Assembly (NCBI GenBank): GCA_964429465.1
Contig: CAYSCA010000034.1
Span: 1-20,932, forward strand
Reading direction: 5' to 3'
Length of the DNA: 20,932 bases
Source: Ferrovibrio sp964429465
Lineage (GTDB): Bacteria > Pseudomonadota > Alphaproteobacteria > Ferrovibrionales > Ferrovibrionaceae
Both the position numbers and the translations under genes were made by a program. Positions 7,434 through 15,234 of the stretch are shown piece by piece. How positions within the stretch are numbered: the first letter of the stretch is position 1; every line of letters begins with the position of its first letter. A model generated the notes under the pieces. The model was not told where the DNA came from and did not search any database. It saw nothing but the letters and a program-made list of their open reading frames with translations.

Positions 7434-7467
7434 GAGAGTTACGCTAGCATCTTCTTTTTATGTCGGA

Positions 7468-8351
<884 letters not shown>

Positions 8352-8355
<4 letters not shown>

Positions 8356-8789
8356 AGAACAAGTCCTCGCTTCAGCTCGGTGCACTGGATGCTGTCCGGC
8401 AGGAAGGCGCGGCGCAGCACCGGAATGGCGTTCTGCGGCTTGCAGTCGCCGCAGACGAACACGTCGAGCGCCGCATAGCCTTTCTCGGGCCAGGTATGGA
8501 TCGAGAGATGGCTTTCGGCCAGCACGGCAACGCCGGAAATGCCGCCGTTCGGCTCGAAATGATGCAGGTCGATGTTCAGCAGGGTGGCGCCGATCTCGGC
8601 CACGGCTTCGGTCAGCGTCTGCTTGACCAGCGCGAGGTTGTCGAGATGCTTGCCGCCCCACAGATCGATGATCAGGTGCATGCCGGCATAGCGCATGCCA
8701 TCCTTGCAGATGAAATGCTCGTCGGCCGCATCCTGGGCCGGCAGCGCCGGAACTTCGTAGAGTGCGGGCTTGGTTGCCTTCTTGGCCAT
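8352..8789 (-). CDS. speD: S-adenosylmethionine decarboxylase proenzyme (pyruvoyl type)
   Basis: SpeD decarboxylates S-adenosylmethionine to the aminopropyl donor used by SpeE. The 145-residue protein is the short bacterial/archaeal class that cleaves itself between Glu92 and Ser93 in LAESHLSIHTWPE to make the pyruvoyl cofactor. His98 and Cys113 (VFVCGDC) keep the spacing +5 and +20 from the serine seen in the Thermotoga enzyme (Ser63, His68, Cys83). An N-terminal extension of about 30 residues precedes the conserved core. The ATG at 8789 has a strong Shine-Dalgarno (GGAGAG, six bases upstream). It is coupled to speE by a four-base overlap and is preceded by a long structured leader described separately. 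Confidence 0.96.
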
Positions 8790-8957
8790 CAATGTCTCTC
8801 CACCAAGGGGGGACTGCATGAATCCTGGCAGTCCGAAAAGTGAGCCCCTAAACGAGGGGTGTCCGATTGGTAGAGAGACTGTTGGGAAAGCTTCGTGGTC
8901 CCGCTCAGCCGAGCTTTGAACGCCTGCGGGCCAGTGCGCCACTTTCCAAACAGTCTC
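8790..8957 (-). promoter_or_regulatory. Structured speD 5' leader with candidate ribosome-site switch
   Basis: Read on the reverse strand, a 16-position helix (8957-8942 with 8890-8875, one mismatch, arms beginning GAGACTGTT and ending AACAGTCTC) closes a 51-nt loop with its own hairpins. Then come CCCCT-CGTTT-AGGGG (8859-8845) and a 7-bp hairpin GGACTGC/GCAGTCC (8834-8811). TCTCTCTACC (8878-8869) can pair over ten positions, one of them G-U, with GGTGGAGAGA (8804-8795), which contains the speD Shine-Dalgarno. Four bases of this anti-ribosome-site strand belong to the closing helix, so the two folds compete. It does not match the SAM-I, SAM-II or SAM/SAH consensus as I know them. A promoter could lie near 8965-8993 (TTGCAT, then a poor -10). 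Confidence 0.5.
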
Positions 8958-8995
8958 AGAGGGGGGTATGGGGCCAATCCCCCCCTGATGCAAGT

Positions 8996-9022
8996 AAAAA
9001 TTTCCCCACGGGGGAAATTTTT
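8996..9022 (-). terminator. Bidirectional-type terminator after the FemAB-like gene
   Basis: A perfect 12-bp inverted repeat (AAAAATTTCCCC, loop ACG, GGGGAAATTTTT) has A/T runs on both flanks, so it can stop transcription in either direction. It is about 90 nt past the stop of the FemAB-like gene and insulates that operon from speD. A smaller hairpin CCCTG-TGGTG-CAGGG lies next to it at 9025-9039. The rest of the 8790-9108 gap is the speD leader, including a G-tract hairpin (8960-8966 with 8980-8986). Confidence 0.85.
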
Positions 9023-9108
9023 TACCCTGTGGTGCAGGGGTCACATTTCGCCCGAATCGGCGCGTGGCGCAGGTGCGGCAAAGCAGCGCGGCCAGGCCCC
9101 GCCGCGCG

Positions 9109-10104
9109 TCAGAGGAAACTGCCCGCCAGCGTGAAAACCTCGCCATTCAGGCCGAGCTTGAAGCGCGCCACGCCGGCGCCGTGCTCGGTATCGACGCCGC
9201 CGAGATCGAGCTGCGTCACGCCGCGCGCCTTCAGCTCGGCGATGGCGCGCCAGAGCAGGCGGTAATGGGCGTTCACCAGCCGTCCGGCGGCATTGCTCCA
9301 GCCCATCGCATAAGTCGCGCCGCGCCCGTGGCGCAGCATGAGGATGCCGGCGATCGGCCGCACCTGGCCGCGATGCGTGCCGGCATGGGCCCAGACGAGG
9401 AGGGCATCCTCGCCGCTTTCCGCCAGGCCGGGCAGGGCCGCAGCTTCGGCAAAGGCGGCGTAGAAGCGGCTGTCGGGGCCGCGGAAGCCGCGTTCGATGC
9501 GATGCTCGTCATGCTCGGCCAGCAGGGCGGCGAAGGCCTCGGCGTTCCAGCTGCCCTCGGCGCGGCTGGCGACTTCCACCAGCATGGGCGACTTCTCCGC
9601 CGTCTTGAGCGCGTTGCGCCACTTGCCGTCCAGATTGCCGCGCAGCCGCTCGGGCGGCGGCGCGAGGTCGAGCCGGATGGACGAATAGCCGGTCATCATC
9701 TTCTGCAGGCCCAGCGCGGCCATGGCGGCTTCCGACTCGCTGCCGCCGTTCAGTTCGGGCAGCCACCAGAGCAGGCAGCGCCGCCGCCAGGGATAGGTGC
9801 CGCGGATGGCGGCCAGCGCCGCGCGCCGCGCCTCCTGCGAGAGCGCCGGAACGAATAACGGCCCGCGCACCACGCGGACGAAGCGGCCAAGCGGCGACAC
9901 CCGCCGGACGAAAGCCTGCAGCAGGCCGATAGCGCGGCCGCCATCCTCGATCAGCCAGCGCTCGGGCCGCACCCTGCCGCGCGAGGCGGCGGCGACGGCC
10001 TCGCCATAGGCCCAGGCCTGTTCCAGCACATTGACCCGCATGCGCTGATGGGCGTCGTGCCAGGCGACGGGATCGTCGCAGCGGACCAGGGCGATCGCCG
10101 GCAT
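9109..10104 (-). CDS. FemAB-like / GNAT-type acyltransferase
   Basis: This 331-residue soluble protein resembles the FemAB/GNAT_6 group, which transfers aminoacyl or acyl groups from tRNA or CoA. Visible features are EQAWAYGEAVAAASRG near the N-terminus, RVVRGPLFVPAL in a first acetyltransferase-like fold, the KWRNALKTAEK segment that resembles the K.R.N...A.K stretch of FemAB proteins, and the C-terminal LDLGGVDTEHGAGVARFKLGLNGEVFTLAGSF, typical of the family end. The chosen ATG at 10104 shares one base with the stop of the upstream PAS_5 gene (TGATG), and no independent Shine-Dalgarno is seen, so translation is probably coupled. Family members act in peptidoglycan, exopolysaccharide or protein modification; which applies here is unknown. 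Confidence 0.75.
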   Translation of the reverse strand: MPAIALVRCDDPVAWHDAHQRMRVNVLEQAWAYGEAVAAASRGRVRPERWLIEDGGRAIGLLQAFVRRVSPLGRFVRVVRGPLFVPALSQEARRAALAAIRGTYPWRRRCLLWWLPELNGGSESEAAMAALGLQKMMTGYSSIRLDLAPPPERLRGNLDGKWRNALKTAEKSPMLVEVASRAEGSWNAEAFAALLAEHDEHRIERGFRGPDSRFYAAFAEAAALPGLAESGEDALLVWAHAGTHRGQVRPIAGILMLRHGRGATYAMGWSNAAGRLVNAHYRLLWRAIAELKARGVTQLDLGGVDTEHGAGVARFKLGLNGEVFTLAGSFL

Positions 10105-10649
10105 CACGCGATCGGCAGGCCGACATGGCCCGAGGGCAGGTCGGCGAAGATCTGGCATGCCATCAGGATATCGACAGTCTCGTGATCGGCTGCCAGCGGC
10201 AGCCAGATGGCCTCGTAATCGTACCAGCGCTGATCATAGAACTGCTTGTTATGCACCAGCAGCGGGGCGGGGTTCTCCGCCAGCATCTGCAGCCGTCCCA
10301 GCAGCAGCGCGCGATACTGCGCCAGCGGCAATTCGTCGAGGAAGCGGCCGGTCAGGTCGAAGCCGTCGCGGGCAACGATATCGGAGCCGATCAGGCGGTA
10401 GCGGAAGCGCGGTGCCGCATCCGGGCGCGCCGGGCGCTGGATGTCGAACAGCGTGATGCCGCCCAGCGCGAATTTCATCTCCACGGGATCGATGTCCTGC
10501 CGGCCGGGAAAGCGGTGCGCGCCCTTGCGTGCGAGCCAGTAGGCGTAGAGCCGCGCGATCGCCGGTTCGCGGCAATCCCCGGCGGTGAAGGTCCAGCATA
10601 ATTCGCTGGCCGTCGAAAAGGTGGATCGCCCCGTGGGAGTGTCGGTCAT
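10104..10649 (-). CDS. PAS_5 family (PF07310-type) protein
   Basis: This is a 181-residue protein of the alphaproteobacterial PAS_5 family. The pattern is YAYWLARKGAHRFPGRQDIDPVEMKFALGGITLFDIQ, then FRYRLIGSDIVARDGFDLTGRFLDEL, and a C-terminal strand pair with WLPLAADHETVDILMACQIF. PAS folds bind small ligands or partner proteins; no enzymatic or DNA-binding domain is attached here. The ATG at 10649 has AAGG eight bases upstream. It is the first gene of a two-gene operon with the FemAB-like gene. A second PAS_5 gene lies about 300 bp away at 10952-11539. Ligand and role are unknown. Confidence 0.85.
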   Translation of the reverse strand: MTDTPTGRSTFSTASELCWTFTAGDCREPAIARLYAYWLARKGAHRFPGRQDIDPVEMKFALGGITLFDIQRPARPDAAPRFRYRLIGSDIVARDGFDLTGRFLDELPLAQYRALLLGRLQMLAENPAPLLVHNKQFYDQRWYDYEAIWLPLAADHETVDILMACQIFADLPSGHVGLPIA

Positions 10650-10775
10650 GGATCGGCGCCTTGCGGCCAGCTTGCGGCAGATGCGGACGGCCGTAAAGAC
10701 TGCCGCAGGGCCTACCCAGGGCTAACCCTAGGGCAGCGGGTTGCCGCCCGGCCGATTCCGCCGCAGCATGGCGGG

Positions 10776-10979
10776 ATGTTCCGCCTGCGCCGGTCGCCCG
10801 AACGAGTCCACGGCTATGTCATCCCCGCGCCGCGGCTGACGCGCCGTGCGCTGGTGTATTTCCTCGGCTATGTGGCCGCGCCGGTCCTGCTGGTGCTGCT
10901 GGCGCTGGACATCCTGCTCTACGTCGTCTTCCGCGACGTGTTCGGGATCTGCTACGGCGTGCTCTGCTGGGTGCAGTAA
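10776..10979 (+). CDS. Small membrane protein, hypothetical
   Basis: This 67-residue product has a basic N-terminus (MFRLRRSPERVHG), then LTRRALVYFLGYVAAPVLLVLLALDILLYVVF, one long or two short membrane segments, and a short tail ending CYGVLCWVQ with two cysteines. GGCGGG lies just before the ATG. The hydrophobic core after a basic start and the clean stop argue for a real gene, but I recognise no family. Its last 28 bases overlap the 3' end of the convergent PAS_5 gene. The topology fits a cytoplasmic N-terminus. It could also be a chance frame in GC-rich DNA. Confidence 0.55.
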   Translation: MFRLRRSPERVHGYVIPAPRLTRRALVYFLGYVAAPVLLVLLALDILLYVVFRDVFGICYGVLCWVQ

Positions 10980-11539
10980 GCGATCTCGTCCGGCGTCATC
11001 ATCTGCACCGACGCGATCCCGTGATTCTCGTCGGAGAGCGCCGGCATCACCGGCTGCAACCGCTCGAAATGCAGCAGGCTGAGCTGGAAGCGGGGCTGGC
11101 CATGCGCGTCGGCCAGCGGCAGCAGCAGGCGCTGCAGCCGCTTCCAGTCGCGGTCCTGCACCATCAGCCGCCCGTCGTAGAATAACGGCAGGCCGGATTC
11201 GAGGCTGCGGTCGAACAGGGCGGTCCGGCTCGCCTGGTGGCCGGGCAGCACCACCTCGTCGAGATAGCGCCCGGTGCTCTCGTAACCTGCGGCGGCGACC
11301 ACCTCGGTGCCCGAAACCCGGCAGAGATAGCGGCCGTCGGGCTTGCGCTCATGCAGCTGCAGCAGCGGCAGCATGTCGGGAAAGCGCAAAGGATCGAAGA
11401 TCGGCCGGCGCGGCATGGCCGTGCCCGCGCGGGCGGCGACCCAGTAGCGCAGCAGAATACGCATGCCTTCGGTCGGCAGGCTGCGCAGGAACGGCAGCGG
11501 CGGGACGGCAGGCTTGCCATCGATCGGAGCCGGGGCCAT
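10952..11539 (-). CDS. PAS_5 family (PF07310-type) protein, second copy
   Basis: This 195-residue protein shares the PAS_5 layout of the gene at 10104-10649: LLRYWVAARAGTAMPRRPIFDPLRFPDMLPLLQLHE, then YLCRVSGTEVVAAAGYESTGRYLDEVV and WKRLQRLLLPLADAHGQPRFQLSLLHFE. The two copies are clearly divergent, so this is an old pair or two members of a large genomic family. The ATG at 11539 is preceded by GGGAG at a rather long distance; a GTG at 11566 would add nine residues but lacks a Shine-Dalgarno. A perfect CtrA-type box lies about 50 nt upstream of the ATG. The tail overlaps the convergent small membrane gene. Confidence 0.82.
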   Translation of the reverse strand: MAPAPIDGKPAVPPLPFLRSLPTEGMRILLRYWVAARAGTAMPRRPIFDPLRFPDMLPLLQLHERKPDGRYLCRVSGTEVVAAAGYESTGRYLDEVVLPGHQASRTALFDRSLESGLPLFYDGRLMVQDRDWKRLQRLLLPLADAHGQPRFQLSLLHFERLQPVMPALSDENHGIASVQMMTPDEIAYCTQQSTP

Positions 11540-11589
11540 GGCGTGGGGGGTCTCCCAGTGATACACCCGAAAAGTAGTGTCTTTTTTGG

Positions 11590-11604
11590 TTAAGACAACC
11601 TTAA
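11590..11604 (-). promoter_or_regulatory. CtrA-type box upstream of the second PAS_5 gene
   Basis: On the reverse strand the site reads TTAA-GGTTGTC-TTAAC, an exact match to the alphaproteobacterial cell-cycle regulator motif TTAA-N7-TTAAC. It is centred some 58 nt before the ATG at 11539, a normal position for promoter control, in an AT-richer patch of the intergenic region. Confidence 0.5.
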
Positions 11605-11693
11605 AGAGCGGAGCCGGATGCGCAAAAAGACGCGCAAAGACAGCCGGGATCGCCGGGCCGGTCCGGGTTGTCGGGTTTGCATGTGAGGGGATT

Positions 11694-11769
11694 TGGTGGA
11701 GCCAAGCGGGATCGAACCGCTGACCTCCTGCATGCCATGCAGGCGCTCTCCCAGCTGAGCTATGGCCCC
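11694..11769 (-). tRNA. tRNA-Ala (anticodon GGC)
   Basis: The reverse strand from 11769 folds as a complete 76-nt tRNA with encoded CCA end (11696-11694). The acceptor stem GGGGCCA pairs with TGGCTCC and includes the G3-U70 wobble pair that identifies alanine tRNA. The D arm contains AGCTCAGCTGGGAGAGC, the anticodon stem is CCTGC/GCAGG with loop ATGGCAT (anticodon GGC, reading GCC and GCU), and the T arm contains GGTTCGATCC. Confidence 0.97.
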
Positions 11770-11866
11770 ATTAAATCACGGAGTTACGCCCATTTGGGCG
11801 GGGTCCGTCGGCGGGGGCGGACCATAAGCCGCCGCCCGCTGCTTTGCAAGTCTTTCATCGCCGCCT

Positions 11867-11886
11867 CAGCCGCGATGAAGCGGCTG
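11867..11886 (-). repeat. Inverted repeat after the FYDLN gene
   Basis: CAGCCGC and GCGGCTG around GATGAA form a 7-bp hairpin 16 nt past the stop. An alternative pairing, TTCATCGC (11854-11861) with GCGATGAA (11872-11879), uses the same bases. There is no T run after it on either strand, so it is at most a weak, factor-dependent stop signal. Confidence 0.35.
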
Positions 11887-11901
11887 CGGCAAAATGGCAC
11901 G

Positions 11902-12222
11902 TCAGCGCTCCTCGTCCGGCTCCGCGTCGACGTCGATTTCCTCGCCGACATCCTCTTCCTCGAACTCGTCGGCATCCTCGAGGATGTCGTCGCCGATGCC
12001 GGCATCCTCGACATCGCTGTCCGCATCGTCGACCACCGCCTTCAGCGGCGCCTTGACGGGCTTGGGCTCTTCGACGCGCGCCGGGCGACGGCTCTTCACC
12101 AGCGCGTCGGGATTATGCTCGGTGCCGCATTTCGGGCAGATGATCGGCGACTTGCCGAGATCGTAGAAGGCGGCACTGCAGCTCAGGCAGCGACGCTTGG
12201 TGCCCCATTCGGGTTTGGCCAT
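11902..12222 (-). CDS. FYDLN-acid family zinc-ribbon protein (TIGR02300)
   Basis: This 106-residue protein starts MAKPEWGTKRRCLSCSAAFYDLGKSP, with zinc-ribbon cysteine pairs Cys12/Cys15 and Cys29/Cys32 and the family's FYDL motif at 19-22. After residue 45 there is a basic-proline linker and then a strongly acidic tail rich in Asp and Glu up to the end. The family is restricted mainly to alphaproteobacteria and has no assigned function. GGAGA six bases before the ATG at 12222 fixes the start; the frame upstream is not coding. It is divergent from aroA, the arrangement usual for the family. Confidence 0.92.
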   Translation of the reverse strand: MAKPEWGTKRRCLSCSAAFYDLGKSPIICPKCGTEHNPDALVKSRRPARVEEPKPVKAPLKAVVDDADSDVEDAGIGDDILEDADEFEEEDVGEEIDVDAEPDEER

Positions 12223-12340
12223 CGACAATCTCCATGTTGGGCGCCCCGGATAACACCCGGATACTGCAAACGGCGCCACGCCGGCCTGTTGGCCGGGGCG
12301 GCGCGATTGTGTTAAAGAAGCGCGCCCTGTCAACCCGTTA

Positions 12341-12363
12341 AACCGGCTTTTTTGCGGCCGGTT
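12341..12363 (+). repeat. Hairpin in the FYDLN-aroA divergent region
   Basis: AACCGGC (12341-12347) and GCCGGTT (12357-12363) can pair around a nine-base loop starting with six T residues, 31 nt before the aroA ATG. Another stem, CCGGCC-TGTT-GGCCGG, lies at 12281-12296. Either could shape the aroA leader; I see no clear promoter hexamers in this 172-nt gap. Confidence 0.4.
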
Positions 12364-12394
12364 GCCGCCGCTTCAGGCGCTTCAGCGAGCCGTG

Positions 12395-13777
12395 ATGATT
12401 TCGAAAGACACCGCCGGGTCCGACCACAAAGCCCGCCCGTTCCGCGCCCGGCCGGGCAAAGCGCCGCTCAAGGGCGAGATCGCCGTGCCGGGCGACAAGT
12501 CGATCTCGCATCGCGCGCTGATTTTCGGCGCCATGGCGGTTGGCGAGACCAAGGTGACCGGCCTGCTCGAAGGCGAGGACGTGCTGCGCACGGCCGCCGC
12601 CATGCGCGCCATGGGCGCAGAGGTGGAGCGCCTCGGCCCAAGCAGCGTGACGGGCGGCGACTGGCGGGTCTGGGGCGTCGGCGTCGGCGGCCTGTCGGAA
12701 CCCGATGACGTGCTGGACATGGGCAATGCCGGCACCGGCGCGCGGCTGGTGATGGGCCTGGTCGCCAGCCATGATTTCACCGCGGTCTTCGCCGGCGATG
12801 CCTCGCTGCGCCGCCGTCCGATGGGGCGCGTGATCGAGCCGCTGACCCGCATCGGCGCGCGCTTCCATGGCCGCAGCGGCGGCCGCCTGCCGCTCGCCAT
12901 GACCGGCACCGCGCATCCGCTGCCGATCGAATACGAATTGCCGGTGGCGTCCGCCCAGGTGAAATCGGCGATCCTGCTGGCCGGGCTGAACACGCCCGGC
13001 ATCACCACGGTGATCGAGCCCGAGCCGACCCGCGACCATACCGAAAACCTGCTGCGCCATTTCGGCGCCAGGGTGGATGTGGAAACCGCAAAGGGCGGCG
13101 CCAAAGTGATCCGGCTGACCGGCCAGCCCGAATTCCGGCCCTCGACGATCGCCGTGCCTGCCGACCCGTCGTCGGCCGCCTTTCCGCTGGTCGCCGGCCT
13201 GATCGTGCCGGATTCAGCCGTCACCGTGCAGAAGGTCGGACTCAATCCGCTGCGCACCGGACTGTTCGCGACGCTGCAGGAAATGGGCGCGGACCTCACC
13301 TTCGGCGCGCAGGGCGATGAAGGCGGCGAGCCGGTTGCCGATGTCACGGCGCGCTACTCGGCCCTGAAGGGCGTCACCGTTCCGCCGGAGCGCGCGCCCA
13401 GCATGATCGACGAATATCCGATCCTGTTCGCCGCTGCCGCCTGCGCCGAAGGCGATACGGTCGTGCGCGGCGCCAAAGAATTGCGGGTCAAGGAAAGCGA
13501 CCGCCTCGCCGCCATGGCGCGCGGGCTCAAGGCCTGCGGCGTCGATCTCGACGAATTCGAGGACGGCCTGGTGATCCGCGGCCGCGGCCGCCCGCCCGAG
13601 GGCGGCGCCACCATCGCCACCGAGATGGATCACCGCATCGCCATGTCGTTCCTGGTGCTGGGGCTGGCCGCCCGCGGCGGCGTCGCGGTCGACGACGTGC
13701 GCATGATCGAGACCAGCTTCCCGACCTTCGTGCCGCTGATGCGCCAGCTCGGCGCGCAGCTGGAGGCGGCCGAATAG
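12395..13777 (+). CDS. aroA: 3-phosphoshikimate 1-carboxyvinyltransferase (EPSP synthase), class II
   Basis: AroA joins shikimate-3-phosphate and phosphoenolpyruvate to give EPSP, the sixth step of the shikimate pathway. The 460-residue protein follows the class II sequence line (as in Agrobacterium CP4) throughout: VPGDKSISHRALIFG (from residue 31), LLEGEDVLRTAAAMRAMGAEV, RRRPMGRVIEPLTRIGA, ASAQVKSAILLAGLNTPG, RDHTENLL, RAPSMIDEYPILFAAAA, LRVKESDRLAAMARGLK and DHRIAMSFLVLGLAA. Position 113 in GNAGTGARL is glycine where CP4 has Ala100. The ATG at 12395 is taken; a GTG one codon earlier is possible and the Shine-Dalgarno is poor. The FYDLN gene is divergent. No cmk follows, contrary to the common alphaproteobacterial order. 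Confidence 0.96.
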   Translation: MISKDTAGSDHKARPFRARPGKAPLKGEIAVPGDKSISHRALIFGAMAVGETKVTGLLEGEDVLRTAAAMRAMGAEVERLGPSSVTGGDWRVWGVGVGGLSEPDDVLDMGNAGTGARLVMGLVASHDFTAVFAGDASLRRRPMGRVIEPLTRIGARFHGRSGGRLPLAMTGTAHPLPIEYELPVASAQVKSAILLAGLNTPGITTVIEPEPTRDHTENLLRHFGARVDVETAKGGAKVIRLTGQPEFRPSTIAVPADPSSAAFPLVAGLIVPDSAVTVQKVGLNPLRTGLFATLQEMGADLTFGAQGDEGGEPVADVTARYSALKGVTVPPERAPSMIDEYPILFAAAACAEGDTVVRGAKELRVKESDRLAAMARGLKACGVDLDEFEDGLVIRGRGRPPEGGATIATEMDHRIAMSFLVLGLAARGGVAVDDVRMIETSFPTFVPLMRQLGAQLEAAE

Positions 13778-13788
13778 CCGCCGCCGGT

Positions 13789-15234
13789 TCAGGCCTTGTA
13801 GCAGACGCGCAATCCGCCCCACAGGCGGCCATCGACGCGGATCGGCGCCGAGGCATCCTTCATCAGCACGAAGACGCCGCCGCCCATGTCGCGGCGATAG
13901 GTCTGCAGCAGGAACGGTGCCGTCGAGCGGGTGATCGCGACGGCCGTCTTGTCGGTGTATTTGCGCCGGTTGCGGCAATGCGCGGCATCCCAGATCGGAT
14001 CGCCGCTCGGCGGCTGCTGGAATTGCGGATTGTGCGTCGGGATCAGCAGATTGTGATCGGTCAGCGCGCAGAACACGACGCGCGGATCGAGATCGAGCAC
14101 GGGATCCGCCAGGGGCGGCATCACCCGGTCGAGGAACGGGATGTAGCGCGTCATGAATTGCTGCGGATCGGTACCGGAGATCGGCACCAGCGTCTTGTCG
14201 AAAAGATCGGCGACGGTGATCTCGCCGCGGTCGATGGCGGTGCGGAAGGTCTCCTCGACGGCGGCCGCGACCTCCACCGCCTTGTCGATGAATTTGGTGT
14301 CCGCGGTTTCGAAACCCGAGGTGGCGCTCATCATCATGATCGCCTCGGCGCCCGCCAGGGTGCGGTCGAGGCGTTCCGCGGCAGCCTTCAGCGCGCCGTT
14401 CGACTGATCCACGCCGCTGTCGAGCGCCGCCACCGTCGCTGCGAAATCGCCGCAGCGGCCGCTGATCGCCTCGGTCGACTCGGCGATGTCGCCGGCATTC
14501 GAATCGACCCGCAGCACCGCGGTTCCCACCGTCTCGATCGCCGCGCCGATGCTGGCGGCGCTTTCCTGGACCTTGGCTGCGCGTTCCGTGCCTGCCGCGA
14601 TACGCGCGGTCAATTGCTGCATCTCCTTCACCAGCGAGTTCAGCGTGCCGCCGATCTTGTCGGTGGCATGGCCGGTCTGCTTGGCCAGGTTCTTCACCTC
14701 CGTCGCGACCACGGCGAAGCCGCGCCCCGCTTCGCCGGCGCGCGCCGCCTCGATCGAGGCATTGAGCGACAGGATGTTGGTGTGGCGGGCGATATGGGCG
14801 ATCTCGTCCGAGGCGCTGGAGATGCTCTGCATCGCCTTGGCAAAGGCGTCGAGCTGCGTATTGATCTCCTGGACCGCTTCCACCAGCGCGGCGATGTCTT
14901 CCAGCGAACGCTGCAATTCGGTGCGCGACGAGCCGACATTCTCGCGCGCCTCGGCCGCGACGCGGCGGGTCTCGGCGGCCATTTCGGCGATGCCCTGGTT
15001 GCTGTCGACGATGAAGCGCGTCGTCTCGCGGATCGCGTGGAACTGCTCAGTCTGCTTGTCGACGAGCCGGCTGACCTGCTGGACGTCGCCGACCACATCG
15101 GCAATGTCGACGCTCAACTGGCCGATCCGGTCGGATATGCCGCTGATCAGGCGGTCCGCGCCGCGATCGGCCTGCTTGATGCTGAAATCCATTCCGAGCC
15201 GCCCCCCGATATCTTGTTCTTTTTTATTCTTCAT
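13789..15234 (-). CDS. Soluble methyl-accepting chemotaxis protein with C-terminal sensor domain
   Basis: This 481-residue chemoreceptor has no membrane segment. Residues about 20-280 form the long coiled coil of the MCP signalling domain, with the conserved hairpin tip IARHTNILSLNASIEAARAGEAGRGFAVVATEVKNLA at about 148-184 that contacts CheA and CheW. The C-terminal 170 residues form a ligand-sensor-like domain with FIDKAVEVAAAVEETF, CALTDHNLLIPTHNPQF, HCRNRRKYTDKTAVAI and LLQTYRRDMGGGVFVLMKDASAPIRVDGRLWGGLRV, a PAS/Cache-like arrangement found after the signalling domain in some proteobacterial receptors. The ATG at 15234 (MKNKKEQD) is chosen; MDFSIKQ at 15192 is possible. It converges on aroA with an 11-nt gap and is divergent from the LysR gene. 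Confidence 0.9.
   Translation of the reverse strand: MKNKKEQDIGGRLGMDFSIKQADRGADRLISGISDRIGQLSVDIADVVGDVQQVSRLVDKQTEQFHAIRETTRFIVDSNQGIAEMAAETRRVAAEARENVGSSRTELQRSLEDIAALVEAVQEINTQLDAFAKAMQSISSASDEIAHIARHTNILSLNASIEAARAGEAGRGFAVVATEVKNLAKQTGHATDKIGGTLNSLVKEMQQLTARIAAGTERAAKVQESAASIGAAIETVGTAVLRVDSNAGDIAESTEAISGRCGDFAATVAALDSGVDQSNGALKAAAERLDRTLAGAEAIMMMSATSGFETADTKFIDKAVEVAAAVEETFRTAIDRGEITVADLFDKTLVPISGTDPQQFMTRYIPFLDRVMPPLADPVLDLDPRVVFCALTDHNLLIPTHNPQFQQPPSGDPIWDAAHCRNRRKYTDKTAVAITRSTAPFLLQTYRRDMGGGVFVLMKDASAPIRVDGRLWGGLRVCYKA

Noticed and set aside
5318..7435. 705-residue forward open frame opposite the ynjBC genes
   Set aside because: Composition is Gln/Arg/Gly/Ala-rich without domains, and it lies exactly antisense to genes with signal peptide, membrane and EAA motifs.
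8875..8957. speD leader helix as 6S RNA, SRP RNA or a SAM-II riboswitch
   Set aside because: The closed domain is only 83 nt, lacks the SRP core and SAM-II pseudoknot sequences as I know them, and is directly linked to speD with the ribosome site involved.
11618..11686. 22-codon forward frame (MRKKTRKDSRDRR...) after the CtrA box
   Set aside because: Too short and Arg/Lys-rich to judge; it has GGAG four bases ahead of the ATG, but nothing else supports it. Conservation would be needed.
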